Source: DASVFB01 sp963766345 (GTDB lineage Bacteria > Actinomycetota > Thermoleophilia > Gaiellales > Gaiellaceae). Taken from it: DNA of 64,000 bases. The notes under the pieces were generated by a model, which saw nothing but the letters and a program-made list of their open reading frames with translations, made no database searches and had not been told where the DNA came from. The stretch spans positions 1-64,000 of the forward strand of contig CAVXZL010000012.1 of the NCBI GenBank assembly GCA_963766345.1, in the 5' to 3' direction. Made by a program: the position numbers and the translations under genes. Shown in pieces: positions 1 through 6,987 of the stretch; the stretch's first letter is position 1, and each line of letters begins with the position of its first letter.

Positions 1-738
1 TTCGCGAAGACCTGCCATGCGAGCAGGCTCTTCGCGACGAGGCTCAGCCAGAGATACCAGCGCTCGCCGTAACGGTAGTCGCGCCAGCGCCCGACCCGCT
101 TGTATTGCAGGGCCTGGTTCACCGCGAAGCTGTTGAACAGAACGAAGAGCGAGACGAAGATCGCGTAGACGAACGTCGGCGGTGCGTGTCCGCGCTCCGC
201 CGAGACGCCGATCTGCACCGCGATCGCGATCCACGGCTACGGCGCCGACGACGCAGCCGAGCACGAAGGGTAGCCAGCGCGTCCGGGCACGGTCCGGCGG
301 GTTGAGCAGCTCCATCAGCCAGCCGAGGAAGATCATCGCCGCGTTCACCGCGAAGAGGGCGAGCAGCGCGACGTAGTCGGCGATGCCGGTCAGCATCGCG
401 ATCAGGACGACCATCAGCGAGGCCGACAGGGAATACTCGAGCCAGCGGAACGGATTGACGCCCGCTGCGAGACCTCGTTCGTAGCGTGCGCGGATCGGCG
501 GGAGCGCGACGAGCGCGTGATCGAGCGCTGCGAGCAACAGGAATGCGCCGACGAGCGGGCCGATTCGGAGGTCGAAGAGCAAGTCTTGCTTCGGCAGTCC
601 GCTTCCCGGTTGGCCTTCCATGAAGGCGCCTGTGACGGGAAGCGAGAAGTCGGTCGAGAGCGCGAGGATCACCACCGCCTGCGCCGCGTGGATGGACGCA
701 AGTGCCGCATTGCCGCGCCGAAGCGCCCTGTTGTCCAT
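1..738 (-). CDS. Heliorhodopsin (3' end cut by window edge, one frameshift)
   Basis: Seven-helix retinal photoreceptor of the heliorhodopsin family, an inner-membrane protein with reversed topology compared with type-1 rhodopsins. The ATG at 738 follows an AGGAGG site 8 nt upstream. The N-terminal part reads into the family signatures NPFRWLEYSLSASLMVVLIA and FAVNAAMIFLGWLMELL. After a one-base frameshift near 234-240 it continues WIAIAVQIGVSAERG, then PTFVYAIFVSLFVLFNSFAV and finally SLVAKSLLAWQVFA, where the Lys (codon 30-32) is the expected Schiff-base lysine of helix 7. The roughly 246 codons visible are nearly full length (family about 250-260 aa). It is the last gene of a co-directional run that starts next to a CarH-like regulator. 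The frameshift may be an assembly error, since the protein is intact on both sides. Family assignment is firm from the motifs; function in this family is still debated. Confidence 0.88.
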   Translation of the reverse strand, partial: MDNRALRRGNAALASIHAAQAVVILALSTDFSLPVTGAFMEGQPGSGLPKQDLLFDLRIGPLVGAFLLLAALDHALVALPPIRARYERGLAAGVNPFRWLEYSLSASLMVVLIAMLTGIADYVALLALFAVNAAMIFLGWLMELLNPPDRARTRWLPFVLGCVVGAVAVDRDRGADRRLGGARTRTADVRLRDLRLALRSVQQLRGEPGPAIQAGRALARLPLRRALVSLAEPRREEPARMAGLRE

Positions 739-781
739 GCCTTGAGCCTCCTGCCGTGTTTGGACGCGTACTTGGGGAGAG

Positions 782-839
782 CGGCATCGGGTCTCGCGCC
801 AAACCCCCGGTTTGGGTGTGGACGCTAGACCCGATGCCG
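782..839 (-). terminator. Nested inverted repeat between FAS1 gene and heliorhodopsin
   Basis: An outer 13-bp perfect inverted repeat (782-794 with 827-839) encloses an inner 7-bp one (799-805 with 809-815, CCAAACC/GGTTTGG, 3-nt loop). It lies 31 nt past the FAS1 stop and 43 nt before the heliorhodopsin start, both on the minus strand. There is no T-run, so it may act as an attenuator, a processing site or a factor-independent terminator. Confidence 0.6.
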
Positions 840-869
840 TATGGACGAGGTGTGTCCCCGGCCGGCGAG

Positions 870-1859
870 CTAGGCGGACAGGCTGGGCGGGACGATCACG
901 GTGTCGATTACGTGGATCACACCGTTCGTCGCCAGGATGTCGGCGGTGACGACGGTGGCGCTGCCGTTGAGGGTCAGCTTTCCGTTCTTCAGCGAGAGCG
1001 AGATCGGCTCGCCCTCGAGGGGCTTGACGGTGCCGTTCTGCTGTGCGACGGCGATCGCCTGAGCGCTCTTGATGCCGCCGGGGACGACGTGGTAGGTGAG
1101 CACCTTCACGAGCAGTGCGGGGTCGGCGAGGACGGCCGCGTAGGTCGCAGGCGCCGCCTTGGCGAGCTTCGCGAACGCCTCGTTGGTCGGCGCGAAGACG
1201 GTGAACGGGCCGGGAGCTGAGATCGCCTCGACGAGGGCGGCCTTCTGGACGAGCGAGACGAGCGTCGAGAAGTCCCGGTTGCCGGCCGCGATCTGGACGA
1301 TCGACTGCGTCGGCGTCGGCGGCTGCGACAGCGACGGCGGCACGAGCACCGCGTCGATGGCGTGGATGACTCCGTTCGAGGCCTTGACGTCGGGGATCAC
1401 CACGCGTGCTGTGCTGTTGAGGACGATCTTGCCGCGCTTGAAGGAGAGCGCGATCGACTCACGCTGGACGGTCTTGATCTTCAGCCCTTTCTTGGCCGCT
1501 GCGATCGCGGCGGCGGCGGGGATGCGCTTGCCGACGACGTGATAGGTGAGCACGGACTGGAGGAGCTTCTTGTTGGTGGCGACCTTGTTGTAGAGGGCGG
1601 GGTCGCTCTTCTTCAGGTTCGCGAAGGCCTTGTCGGTCGGTGCGAAGACGGTCAGGTTGCCCGGGGCGGAGAGCGTGCCGGCGAGGCCCGCCTTCTTCGC
1701 GAGCGCGACGAGCGTCTTGAACTTGCCCTCGGCGACCGCGGTCTGGACGATGTTCTTCTGGCCCAGGGCCGTCGTCGTCGCGGGCGAGGCCGCCGAGATC
1801 GAGGTGGCGGTTACCAGCGCCGCAGCACCGATCACGATTGCTGTTCCTAGCTTCTTCAT
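870..1859 (-). CDS. Secreted protein with two fasciclin (FAS1) domains
   Basis: A 329-aa exported protein with a signal peptide (MKKLGTAIVIGAAALVTATS...). It has two FAS1 (beta-Ig-H3/fasciclin) domains at about residues 37-175 and 187-326. Each shows the H1 signature (LTVFAPTDKAF, FTVFAPTNEAF), the central YHVV and the closing H2-type segment (NGVIHAIDAVLVPP, NGVIHVIDTVIVPP). FAS1 domains act in adhesion or ligand binding outside the cell. The ATG at 1859 follows an AAAGGA site. It lies 27 nt downstream of a single-domain FAS1 gene with the same orientation and presumably shares its transcript. Confidence 0.9.
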   Translation of the reverse strand: MKKLGTAIVIGAAALVTATSISAASPATTTALGQKNIVQTAVAEGKFKTLVALAKKAGLAGTLSAPGNLTVFAPTDKAFANLKKSDPALYNKVATNKKLLQSVLTYHVVGKRIPAAAAIAAAKKGLKIKTVQRESIALSFKRGKIVLNSTARVVIPDVKASNGVIHAIDAVLVPPSLSQPPTPTQSIVQIAAGNRDFSTLVSLVQKAALVEAISAPGPFTVFAPTNEAFAKLAKAAPATYAAVLADPALLVKVLTYHVVPGGIKSAQAIAVAQQNGTVKPLEGEPISLSLKNGKLTLNGSATVVTADILATNGVIHVIDTVIVPPSLSA

Positions 1860-1886
1860 GTCAGGTCCTTTCGGTCTGAGGGCCGC

Positions 1887-2295
1887 CTAGGCGGCGGGGA
1901 TCAGGACTCGGTCGATGACATGGATGACGCCGTTTTCGGCTTCGACATCGGCCTGGATCACGGTCGCGTCGTTGACAGTCACGCCGCCGTTGACCGCGAG
2001 CATGAGCACGCCACCCTCGACCGTCTTCTGCTCGCTGTCGTGCCTGATCTGGGCCGACGTGATCCGGCCTGGCACGACGTGGTACGTGAGCACCCGGGCG
2101 AGCGCGGGCGGATCGGCGAGAAGGCCGTTCACGGTCTCCTGCGGCAGCGCCGCGAATGCGTCGTCGGTCGGTGCGAAGACGGTGAATGGTCCTCCGTCGG
2201 CGAGGGTGTCGCCGAGGCTCGGCGGCGTCGACGGCGGTGAGCAGGGTCTGGAACGTCCCCGCTTCCCTTGCGGTTTCCACGATGTTGTGCGGCAT
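1887..2295 (-). CDS. Single-domain fasciclin (FAS1) protein, frameshifted
   Basis: A one-domain FAS1 protein. It starts MPHNIVETAREAGTFQTLLT at the ATG 2295 (AAAGGACG site upstream) and, after a one-base frameshift near 2217-2222, continues FTVFAPTDDAFAALPQETV, LTYHVVPGRITSAQ and ENGVIHVIDRVLIPAA to the TAG at 1887. The corrected protein would be about 135 aa, the normal size of one FAS1 domain. No signal peptide is visible, unlike its downstream neighbour. The domain is complete across the frameshift, so a sequencing indel is at least as likely as a true pseudogene. Confidence 0.78.
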
Positions 2296-2321
2296 GTTGC
2301 TTCGTCCTTTCTGGTTGACGT

Positions 2322-2498
2322 TCAGGCTGCCGGCCGGTGGCCGGCGACGATGCGGGGCGCCTGTTGAGGCGCCTCGTCGGCGTTGTGCTCCGCCGCGTAG
2401 CGGCCGTCGAGGATCGCGCCGTAGACGAGGAGTCCGAGAGCGGCACAGACGATGAGCGTCACGACCAGGCCCATCGCGAAGAGGGCGACGGCGTTCAT
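2322..2498 (-). CDS. Small single-helix membrane protein
   Basis: A 58-aa protein (MNAVALFAMGLVVTLIVCAA...) with one strong transmembrane helix at residues 4-28 and a charged, proline-rich tail rich in A, E and Q. Its ATG lies in an ATGA overlap with the TGA of the preceding small membrane gene, which indicates translational coupling. It is the second gene of the operon facing the CarH-like regulator. I do not recognise a family. A role as partner of its neighbour in the membrane is inference from the overlap. Confidence 0.6.
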   Translation of the reverse strand: MNAVALFAMGLVVTLIVCAALGLLVYGAILDGRYAAEHNADEAPQQAPRIVAGHRPAA

Positions 2499-2707
2499 GG
2501 CCGTTCGCGCCACAGCACGATCCCGCCGAGCGAGAGGATCGACGGCACCCACAGCCCGACGAAGATGCCCTGGAGCTCGTGGCCGCCGAACCAGAGCGTG
2601 ACCGAGAGCACGAACGAGATGCCCGCGGCGAACAGGATCAGGTACCGCGCCGCTGCCTCGCGAGATGCGGCACGGCCCCCGGTGATACGGCTCTGAGCTG
2701 TCTGCAT
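2495..2707 (-). CDS. Small two-helix membrane protein
   Basis: A 70-aa protein with two predicted membrane segments (about residues 22-40 and 46-63; YLILFAAGISFVLSVTLW and LQGIFVGLWVPSILSLGGIV) and a basic N-terminus. The ATG at 2707 has an AAGGAG site 5 nt upstream and is the first gene of the operon divergent from the CarH-like regulator. It overlaps the next gene by ATGA. No family is recognised. Its position directly behind the shared regulatory region suggests that it is a primary target of the regulator. Confidence 0.65.
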   Translation of the reverse strand: MQTAQSRITGGRAASREAAARYLILFAAGISFVLSVTLWFGGHELQGIFVGLWVPSILSLGGIVLWRERP

Positions 2708-2727
2708 TCGCCACTCCTTGTCTAGAT

Positions 2728-2800
2728 AATGTCCAATGTCTGTTCAAGCATACCGAGCAAGGGTGGCCTTCGTCAAGTGTTTGTTTAATGTCTGTATAGT
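2728..2800. promoter_or_regulatory. Divergent promoter/operator region with AATGTC direct repeats
   Basis: The gap between the small-membrane-protein operon and the CarH-like gene is locally AT-rich. AATGTC occurs three times (2728-2733, 2735-2740, 2787-2792), and the longer AATGTCTGT twice (2735-2743, 2787-2795). TATAGT at 2795-2800 is a good -10 for the regulator, placing its start site almost at the ATG (2808), i.e. a near-leaderless message. On the minus strand TTGAAC (2742-2747) and TAGACA (2719-2724) stand 17 bp apart. The repeats overlap both promoters, as expected for an autoregulated operator. Confidence 0.5.
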
Positions 2801-2807
2801 CAGCTCG

Positions 2808-3662
2808 ATGGCGGCGGATTTTGGGCAGCTTCGGATCGGCGAATTCGCGCGCCGGGTGGGCGTCACTCCCGAACTGCTGCGCGCGTGGGAGTCGCGGTAC
2901 GGGCTCACGCGGCCGGTTCGCTCGCCGGGCGGCTTCCGGCTCTACACCAGGGCCGACGCCGCTCGTGTGGAGCGCATGCGGCGCGGCCTCGACGAGGGTC
3001 TGTCAGCCGCCGAGGCTGCACATGCCGCACTCGAAGACGAGCGGCCGTCCGAGGGTCTGCTCGAGGACGCGGCCGCCCGCTTGCTTGCGGCGATTCGCCG
3101 CTACGACGAGGCCGCCGCTCACTCGGTGCTCGACGAGAGCCTCGCGGCGTTCGGCCTCGAGCAGGTTCTGAGCCAGGTGGTGTTGCCCACCTTGAAGCAG
3201 GTGGGCGACGGCTGGGAGCGCGGCGAGCTCGAGATCAGCGAGGAGCACTTCGCGAGCAACCTCATCCGCGGCAGGCTGCTCGCGCTCGCCCGGTTTTGGG
3301 GCCGCGGGACGGGCCCGCTCGCGCTCCTCGCCTGCGCGCCCGGCGAGACGCACGACATCAGCCTGCTCGCGTTCGCGCTCGTGCTGCGCTCTCACTCCTG
3401 GCGGATCCTCTTTCTCGGCGCGGACACGCCGATCGCAACGCTCGCTCACGCGGCCGAGACGACAAGGCCGGCGCTCGTTGTCGTCTCGAGCTTCGACCCC
3501 TCCCTGCTCGAGGCGCAAGCCGCCCCCCTCCGCCGGCTGGCCCGCCACGTGCCGCTCGCGCTCGCAGGGCCCGGCGCAACGGAGAAGCTCTGCGCCCGGT
3601 TGGGCGCCCGCCGCCTGGACGGAGACCTCGTGGCGGCAGCCGACGAGGTTGCGCGAGCATGA
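2808..3662 (+). CDS. CarH/LitR-like MerR-type regulator with B12-binding domain
   Basis: A 284-aa regulator. Residues 8-75 form a MerR helix-turn-helix (RIGEFARRVGVTPELLRAWE, then GGFRLYT). Residues 85-160 form the cobalamin cap helices, and about 170-284 a Rossmann-like B12-binding domain. The cap keeps W-x9-EH (W136, E146, H147), and the Rossmann part has ETHD with H182 as candidate lower ligand. W-to-E/H and W-to-H spacings are the same as in Thermus CarH (W131, E141, H142, H177). CarH proteins use adenosylcobalamin to sense green/blue light and release DNA on illumination, so light sensing here is a well-supported inference. ATG 2808 is chosen because the HTH starts right after it and a -10 lies just upstream. 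It faces the operon ending in heliorhodopsin and overlaps an SDR remnant by ATGA. Confidence 0.88.
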   Translation: MAADFGQLRIGEFARRVGVTPELLRAWESRYGLTRPVRSPGGFRLYTRADAARVERMRRGLDEGLSAAEAAHAALEDERPSEGLLEDAAARLLAAIRRYDEAAAHSVLDESLAAFGLEQVLSQVVLPTLKQVGDGWERGELEISEEHFASNLIRGRLLALARFWGRGTGPLALLACAPGETHDISLLAFALVLRSHSWRILFLGADTPIATLAHAAETTRPALVVVSSFDPSLLEAQAAPLRRLARHVPLALAGPGATEKLCARLGARRLDGDLVAAADEVARA

Positions 3663-3841
3663 GCTCCGCGCCCGGCCGGCAGGGTCCGCCGATCCTGCTC
3701 ACCGGCGCCACCGGCTACATTGGCGGCCGGCTCCTCCGAGTGCTCGAGGAGCGCGGGGAGCGGGTGCGTTGCCTCACCCGCCGCCCGGGAGGCCGTCGTA
3801 TCGAGCTCGTGCCGGCCCGCGCGCCGACGCGCAGGCTCTAG
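3659..3841 (+). pseudogene. 5' remnant of an NAD(P)-binding SDR/NmrA-like gene
   Basis: A 60-residue open frame starting ATGA-coupled to the CarH-like gene. It encodes only the nucleotide-binding start of an atypical short-chain dehydrogenase: ILLTGATGYIGGRLLRVLEE (TGxxGxxG motif), then GERVRCLTRRPGG, followed by unrelated sequence to a TAG at 3839-3841. Family members have several hundred residues, so most of the gene is missing. Genes for such NAD(P)H-binding proteins are frequent partners of LitR/CarH regulators, which fits the context. Confidence 0.7.
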
Positions 3842-3852
3842 GAAGGAGCAGA

Positions 3853-4192
3853 GTGCGACTCTTCAGCCGTCCGAGCCGGATCGACGCTCCTCGCGCGGCG
3901 GAGCTGCTCGAGCGCGGCGAGGCGGTCGTGCTCGACGTGCGTGAGAACGTGGAGCGGAAGGCGGGCCGGATTCCGGGCGCTGCACATCCCGCTCGCGCGC
4001 ATCCGGTCGCGCCGGCACGAGCTTCCGCGCGACACGACCATCGTTACCGTCTGCCGCAGCGGCCACCGCAGCGGTCTCGCCGCGCGCTGGCTGCGACACG
4101 CCGGCCACCACGTCGAGGACCTCGAGGGCGGCATGAAGTCCTGGGCCCGCGCGCGTCTGCCGCTCGAGCCGCCTAGCGGGCGCGTGCTCTGA
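3853..4192 (+). CDS. Rhodanese-like sulfurtransferase (frameshifted)
   Basis: A short single-domain rhodanese of about 110 aa. It starts at GTG 3853 behind GGAAGGAG and reads RIDAPRAAELLERGEAVVLD, then VRENVERKAGRIPGA. After a frameshift near 3975-3984 it continues LHIPLARIRSRRHELP, TTIVTVCRSGHRSGLAARWL and VEDLEGGMKSWA. The active-site loop is CRSGHRS with the catalytic Cys. The protein would move sulfur between thiosulfate/persulfide and thiols in the cytoplasm. The shift is consistent with loss of a GC dinucleotide in a GCGC tract. The next gene is a remnant of a TauE/SafE sulfite exporter, a common rhodanese neighbour. Confidence 0.75.
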
Positions 4193-4202
4193 GTGGCTCC
4201 GG

Positions 4203-4296
4203 GTGAGCGGGGCACTGCCGGCCCCTGCCTTTCGGCCTCGCCGTGGGGCTGGTACTCGGACTGGTCGGCGGCGGCGGCTCGATCCTGGCCGTACTT
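4203..4296 (+). pseudogene. 5' remnant of a TauE/SafE-family sulfite exporter gene
   Basis: From GTG 4203, 8 nt after the rhodanese stop, the DNA reads VSGALPAPAF. After one extra T it continues GLAVGLVLGLVGGGGSILAV, the first helix and glycine-rich motif of TauE/SafE (anion/sulfite exporter) proteins. The similarity stops abruptly at about 4293, exactly where a dispersed tRNA-like repeat begins. Only about 30 of roughly 260 expected residues remain. The remnant is short, but the GGGGSILAV motif and rhodanese context make the call reasonable. Confidence 0.6.
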
Positions 4297-4357
4297 CCCG
4301 CCTCGGTTCCAGGATGGTAAGGAGGGGATCGACGGTTCGAGTCCGAAGGAGGGCTTC
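4297..4357 (+). repeat. Dispersed repeat ending in a tRNA-like T-arm, copy 1
   Basis: About 60 bp closely matching 61416-61480 (minus strand). A shared left block (GGTTCCAGGATGGTAAGGAG) leads into TCGACGGTTCGAGTCCG and AGGGCTTCG. The T-arm-like part (stem GACGG at 4331-4335, loop TTCGAGT) has a degraded 3' stem (CCGAA instead of CCGTC). It starts where the tauE/safE remnant ends. The complementary strand reads GLEPSIPSLPSW, a peptide string often seen as a spurious translation of such repeats. Confidence 0.75.
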
Positions 4358-4549
4358 GCAAAGTCCCTGCTGATCAAGTCCTTCTGTTAGCCAAGCGCGG
4401 ATGTGGAGCTTCGGTTAAGAAGCCGCCACGGGCTTGCCACGCCGTCCGCCTATGTTCGAGGCGGACATGTTTGTGGCCCGCGTGAGCGCAAACCTCTCGG
4501 AGGCGATCGTCGTAGTGAGGGTGTTCCCAAACCCGGCAAAGGAGCACGA

Positions 4550-4918
4550 ATGTCTCGAGCGGCTCTCGCACTCGCCGTAGCCGCGGCACTGGCACTAGCA
4601 CTCGTTGGGGCGGCGCTCAGCCGAACCAACAGCACGCCGACGCTGACCGGCACGGTCGGTCCCGGCTTCACGATCATGCTGAAGCGCAGCGGCACTTCGG
4701 TGAAGACGCTCAAGGCAGGCACGTACAAGTTCGTGATCAACGACAAGTCGAGCTTCCACGGCTACTCGCTCGACGGTCCGCACGGCTTCGCCAAAGACTT
4801 CACGAAGATCCCGTTCGTGGGCAGGAAGACGTTCGTCCTCAACTTGAAGGCGGGCAAGTACAAGTACTACTGCCCGAACCACGAGTCGACGATGTTCGCC
4901 CACTTCACGGTGAAGTAA
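4550..4918 (+). CDS. Secreted cupredoxin (plastocyanin-like blue copper protein)
   Basis: A 122-aa protein with a signal peptide or anchor (about residues 1-24, ALALAVAAALALALVGAAL) and one cupredoxin domain. The type-1 copper ligands are visible: His in SSFHGYSL, and Cys, His and Met in the C-terminal loop YYCPNHESTMFAHF. It would carry electrons outside the membrane. The ATG at 4550 has AAAGGAG upstream, and a strong hairpin terminator follows at 4937. It appears to be a monocistronic gene. Confidence 0.87.
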   Translation: MSRAALALAVAAALALALVGAALSRTNSTPTLTGTVGPGFTIMLKRSGTSVKTLKAGTYKFVINDKSSFHGYSLDGPHGFAKDFTKIPFVGRKTFVLNLKAGKYKYYCPNHESTMFAHFTVK

Positions 4919-4936
4919 CCGCTTCGAACCGACCGC

Positions 4937-4973
4937 CGCGGAGGGACGGCAGATCCTCTGCCGTCCCTCCGCG
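4937..4973 (+). terminator. Strong hairpin terminator after the cupredoxin gene
   Basis: A perfect 17-bp stem (4937-4953 with 4957-4973) with a 3-nt loop begins 18 nt after the cupredoxin stop and is followed by a short TTT. It is a likely intrinsic terminator. Confidence 0.85.
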
Positions 4974-4980
4974 CGTTTGG

Positions 4981-5265
4981 GCGGGCCGGAACGCGCGCCA
5001 GAGCGTCGAGCGCAACGGCGGGCTTAACAGTCCCTTACACCTCGAAACGCGGCGCCGGCACGCCCTCGCCTCTTCAGCCCGGCTCCGCTTTCAACTGGGT
5101 GAGGCTTCGAGGTGCCTCTGTATCGGCAGATCCCCCTTTGTTGCGCGGAGCGGGCGCGTCGCGACGGCACTGCCCGCCCTCACACGATCGGGTCCTCGGT
5201 CGATCCGCGAGCGTACGGCTCCTCATCGCGGCGCGGGTCGTTGCACGCAACTTCCACCGCCATGG
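4981..5265. other. Non-coding stretch, nothing recognised
   Basis: Between the cupredoxin terminator and the mreB debris I see no gene, repeat or promoter that I can support. The sequence is less biased in codon position than neighbouring genes, in line with decayed DNA. Confidence 0.5.
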
Positions 5266-5269
5266 CAGG

Positions 5270-5835
5270 TGGGGCCCTCAGCGACTCCGGGGGGAGGCAA
5301 CGCCAGTGCGCCCGTCTGCCGTCGCGCCATTCGATCGAGCGCTCCTGGTTCCTCGAGCGCGCTGCCGGCGCCGAGCGCGACGCACTGGAGTGGAGCTTCC
5401 GCGACGCTGACGTGGACGCCAGTCTCCGCAGCGAGGCGCTGATCGATACCGGGTAGGAGCGCACCTCCCCCGGCGTGGAGCATGCCGCTGCTGCTGATGT
5501 CGGCGACCAGCTCTGGCGGTGTTGATTCGAGGGTTCGCTTCACGGCCTCGACGATCTGTCCGACGGATTGCTCGGTTGCGCTGCGCACTTGCTCGGATGT
5601 GATTGTCGTGCGTCGCGGCAGTCCGGTGATTCGGTCGCGGCCGGCCACCTCGGTCGACGGCCGGTCGAACGTCTTCCACGCGGAGCCGCAGGCGATCTTG
5701 GCCGCCTCGACCGTTTCCGGACCGATCAGCAGTGCTGAGCGCCGTCGACGTGGCGAACGACTGCGTCGTCCATCTCGTAACCGCCGACACGTACCGACTC
5801 CCAGACGACAATGCCGCCGAGCGCGAGCACGGCTC
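5270..5835 (-). pseudogene. 3' half of an mreB-like gene, degraded
   Basis: On the minus strand two frames carry the second half of an MreB-type actin homologue. The first frame has GGIVVWESVRVGGYEMDDAV. The second has LIGPETVEAAKIACGSAW, TITSEQVRSATEQSVGQIVE and ISSSGMLHAGGGALLPGIDQ, then ETGVHVSVAEAPLQCVALGA. The N-terminal ATP-binding half and the start codon are missing, and a frameshift lies near 5735. This is a remnant, not a working cell-shape protein. Alternative actin-fold proteins are less likely given the mreB-like order of motifs. Confidence 0.72.
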
Positions 5836-5954
5836 GTCCTCGTCGTCCGCGTGTCCCAGATCGGGTCGTCGATCTCGGAAGCGGCGCCTACCGCACAATC
5901 CTCGAAGGAGGATCGCAAGACAACGTCTACGTGACGTTCCTCGATGGGGCGGCT

Positions 5955-6105
5955 GCATCTCCTCAACGAAGCGGCTCGGGACCTTGATCCCGCTCGTCGA
6001 CAGCTCGAGCACCGCTTCGCGCGTGATGCCGACGTGGAAGAGGCGCCGCTCCTCCGCAAGCTCCTCCTCTGCCTTCGAGGAATCCGCGGCGGGCGGTTGG
6101 GCGTA
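5955..6105 (-). pseudogene. Short remnant of a UvrD/PcrA-type helicase gene
   Basis: The minus strand reads EEELAEERRLFHVGITREAV, which matches helicase motif VI of UvrD/PcrA/Rep (EERRLFYVGxTRA). PSRFVEEM follows, resembling the downstream PSRFLxEL. Nothing else of the roughly 700-aa protein is present. Together with the neighbouring mreB piece it marks a small graveyard of housekeeping-gene fragments, presumably duplicated pieces. Confidence 0.5.
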
Positions 6106-6198
6106 CTAGCAGGCGGCGAGTGATGCGTGTCCACCGATGGAACGAACCACGATGGACCCGTTGGGACGCTTCCGGGAAGCTACGCAGGGAGGCAAGAA

Positions 6199-6624
6199 AT
6201 GACCGAGGCGAGTCTGTACGAACGGCTTGGTGGCGCGTTCGCCATCGCAGCAGTGGTTGACCACTTCAGCGACGCTGTCGTGCGCAACCCGATCGTGGGC
6301 CAAGAATCGGAGAACCCAGCCCTGCGGGAGTGGCACACCAAGAGTCTGGGCAGGCTTCCAGGCCTCAAGTTCATGCGTAGCCTGTGGGTCTGCAACGTCG
6401 CCGGGGGCCCGCAGCACTATGCGGCCACGAAACAGGGCAGTACCCCGCTCGGTTTGGAAGAGGCCCATCGCGAGCTGAAGATCTCTCCCGCCGAGTTCGA
6501 CGAGGTCGCGGCTGAACTTGGGCGATCACTTGACTTCTTCAATGTGCCGGAGCGGGAGAAAGGGGAGGTTTTGGCTGCATTTGCCGCGCACAAGGGCGAG
6601 GTGACCGAGGGATACTCCGAGTAG
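6199..6624 (+). CDS. Truncated haemoglobin (group I-like)
   Basis: A 141-aa globin beginning LYERLGGAFAIAAVVDHFSD. It continues with GGPQHYAATKQG and the haem-binding helix LEEAHRELKISPAEF, in which His is the proximal (F8) ligand, then ELGRSLDFFNVPEREKGEVL. The length fits 2-on-2 truncated globins, which bind O2/NO in the cytoplasm. The ATG at 6199 follows GGGAGG. An 'AREWHTK' insertion before helix E makes the group assignment tentative. A quinol NO reductase is encoded elsewhere in the window, so a role in NO handling is possible. Confidence 0.78.
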   Translation: MTEASLYERLGGAFAIAAVVDHFSDAVVRNPIVGQESENPALREWHTKSLGRLPGLKFMRSLWVCNVAGGPQHYAATKQGSTPLGLEEAHRELKISPAEFDEVAAELGRSLDFFNVPEREKGEVLAAFAAHKGEVTEGYSE

Positions 6625-6987
6625 CTCTGCGGAGGTCAACAACTCGGACGCCAGCCAGCGTCCTCTCCGCCGCAGGGCGGCTCTCGGAAGAGGTACTCCG
6701 GCGTCGCGAGGAAACCTTCTCGGCTTCAGCCGGTGGGCGCGCGCTTCCGCGGGAACGAGTTCGTGGTCGTCGAGATGGCTGAGGATCAGTTCCTCGCCGA
6801 TGAGGATCTCGCCGTCGGGCGCGATCAGGACAGGGATCGTGTCGGTGCCGGTTCGCTCGCGCAGCAGGGCCCGTTCGTCCTTCTCGACCGGCACTTGCCG
6901 GGTGATGTGGTCGACGCCGAGCTCGGTCAGCCGCTGGCGGACGCGCCGCGATGCCGGGCACCACTCGGTCTGCCAGAGCTCGTACAT
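6526..6987 (-). CDS. Glutaredoxin/GST-N-like thioredoxin-fold protein
   Basis: A thioredoxin-fold protein starting MYELWQTEWCPASRRVRQRL, with a single Cys in the glutaredoxin-like position (WCPAS). ERTGTDTIPVLIAPDGEILI follows with the cis-Pro, then GEELILSHLDDHE. Only the first 85-90 residues look real. Beyond AHRLK the frame turns arginine-rich and runs 98 bp into the convergent globin gene. A one-base shift near 6700-6715 would instead give ATPEYLFREP and stop at 6636, clear of the globin. The ATG overlaps the stop of the MMPL gene (TGATG), so the two are coupled. It probably acts as a thiol reductase or GST-like protein. Confidence 0.7.
   Translation of the reverse strand: MYELWQTEWCPASRRVRQRLTELGVDHITRQVPVEKDERALLRERTGTDTIPVLIAPDGEILIGEELILSHLDDHELVPAEARAHRLKPRRFPRDAGVPLPRAALRRRGRWLASELLTSAELLGVSLGHLALVRGKCSQNLPFLPLRHIEEVK

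Noticed and set aside
5740..6110. Plus-strand gene with GSGAYRTILEGGSQDNVYVT
   Set aside because: The stretch is short, broken by frame changes, has no start signal and lies over the mreB/uvrD remnants.
6526..6624. True 98-bp convergent overlap of globin and glutaredoxin-like genes
   Set aside because: The overlapping tail is arginine-rich and unlike the family. A one-base shift ends the gene at 6636 without overlap.
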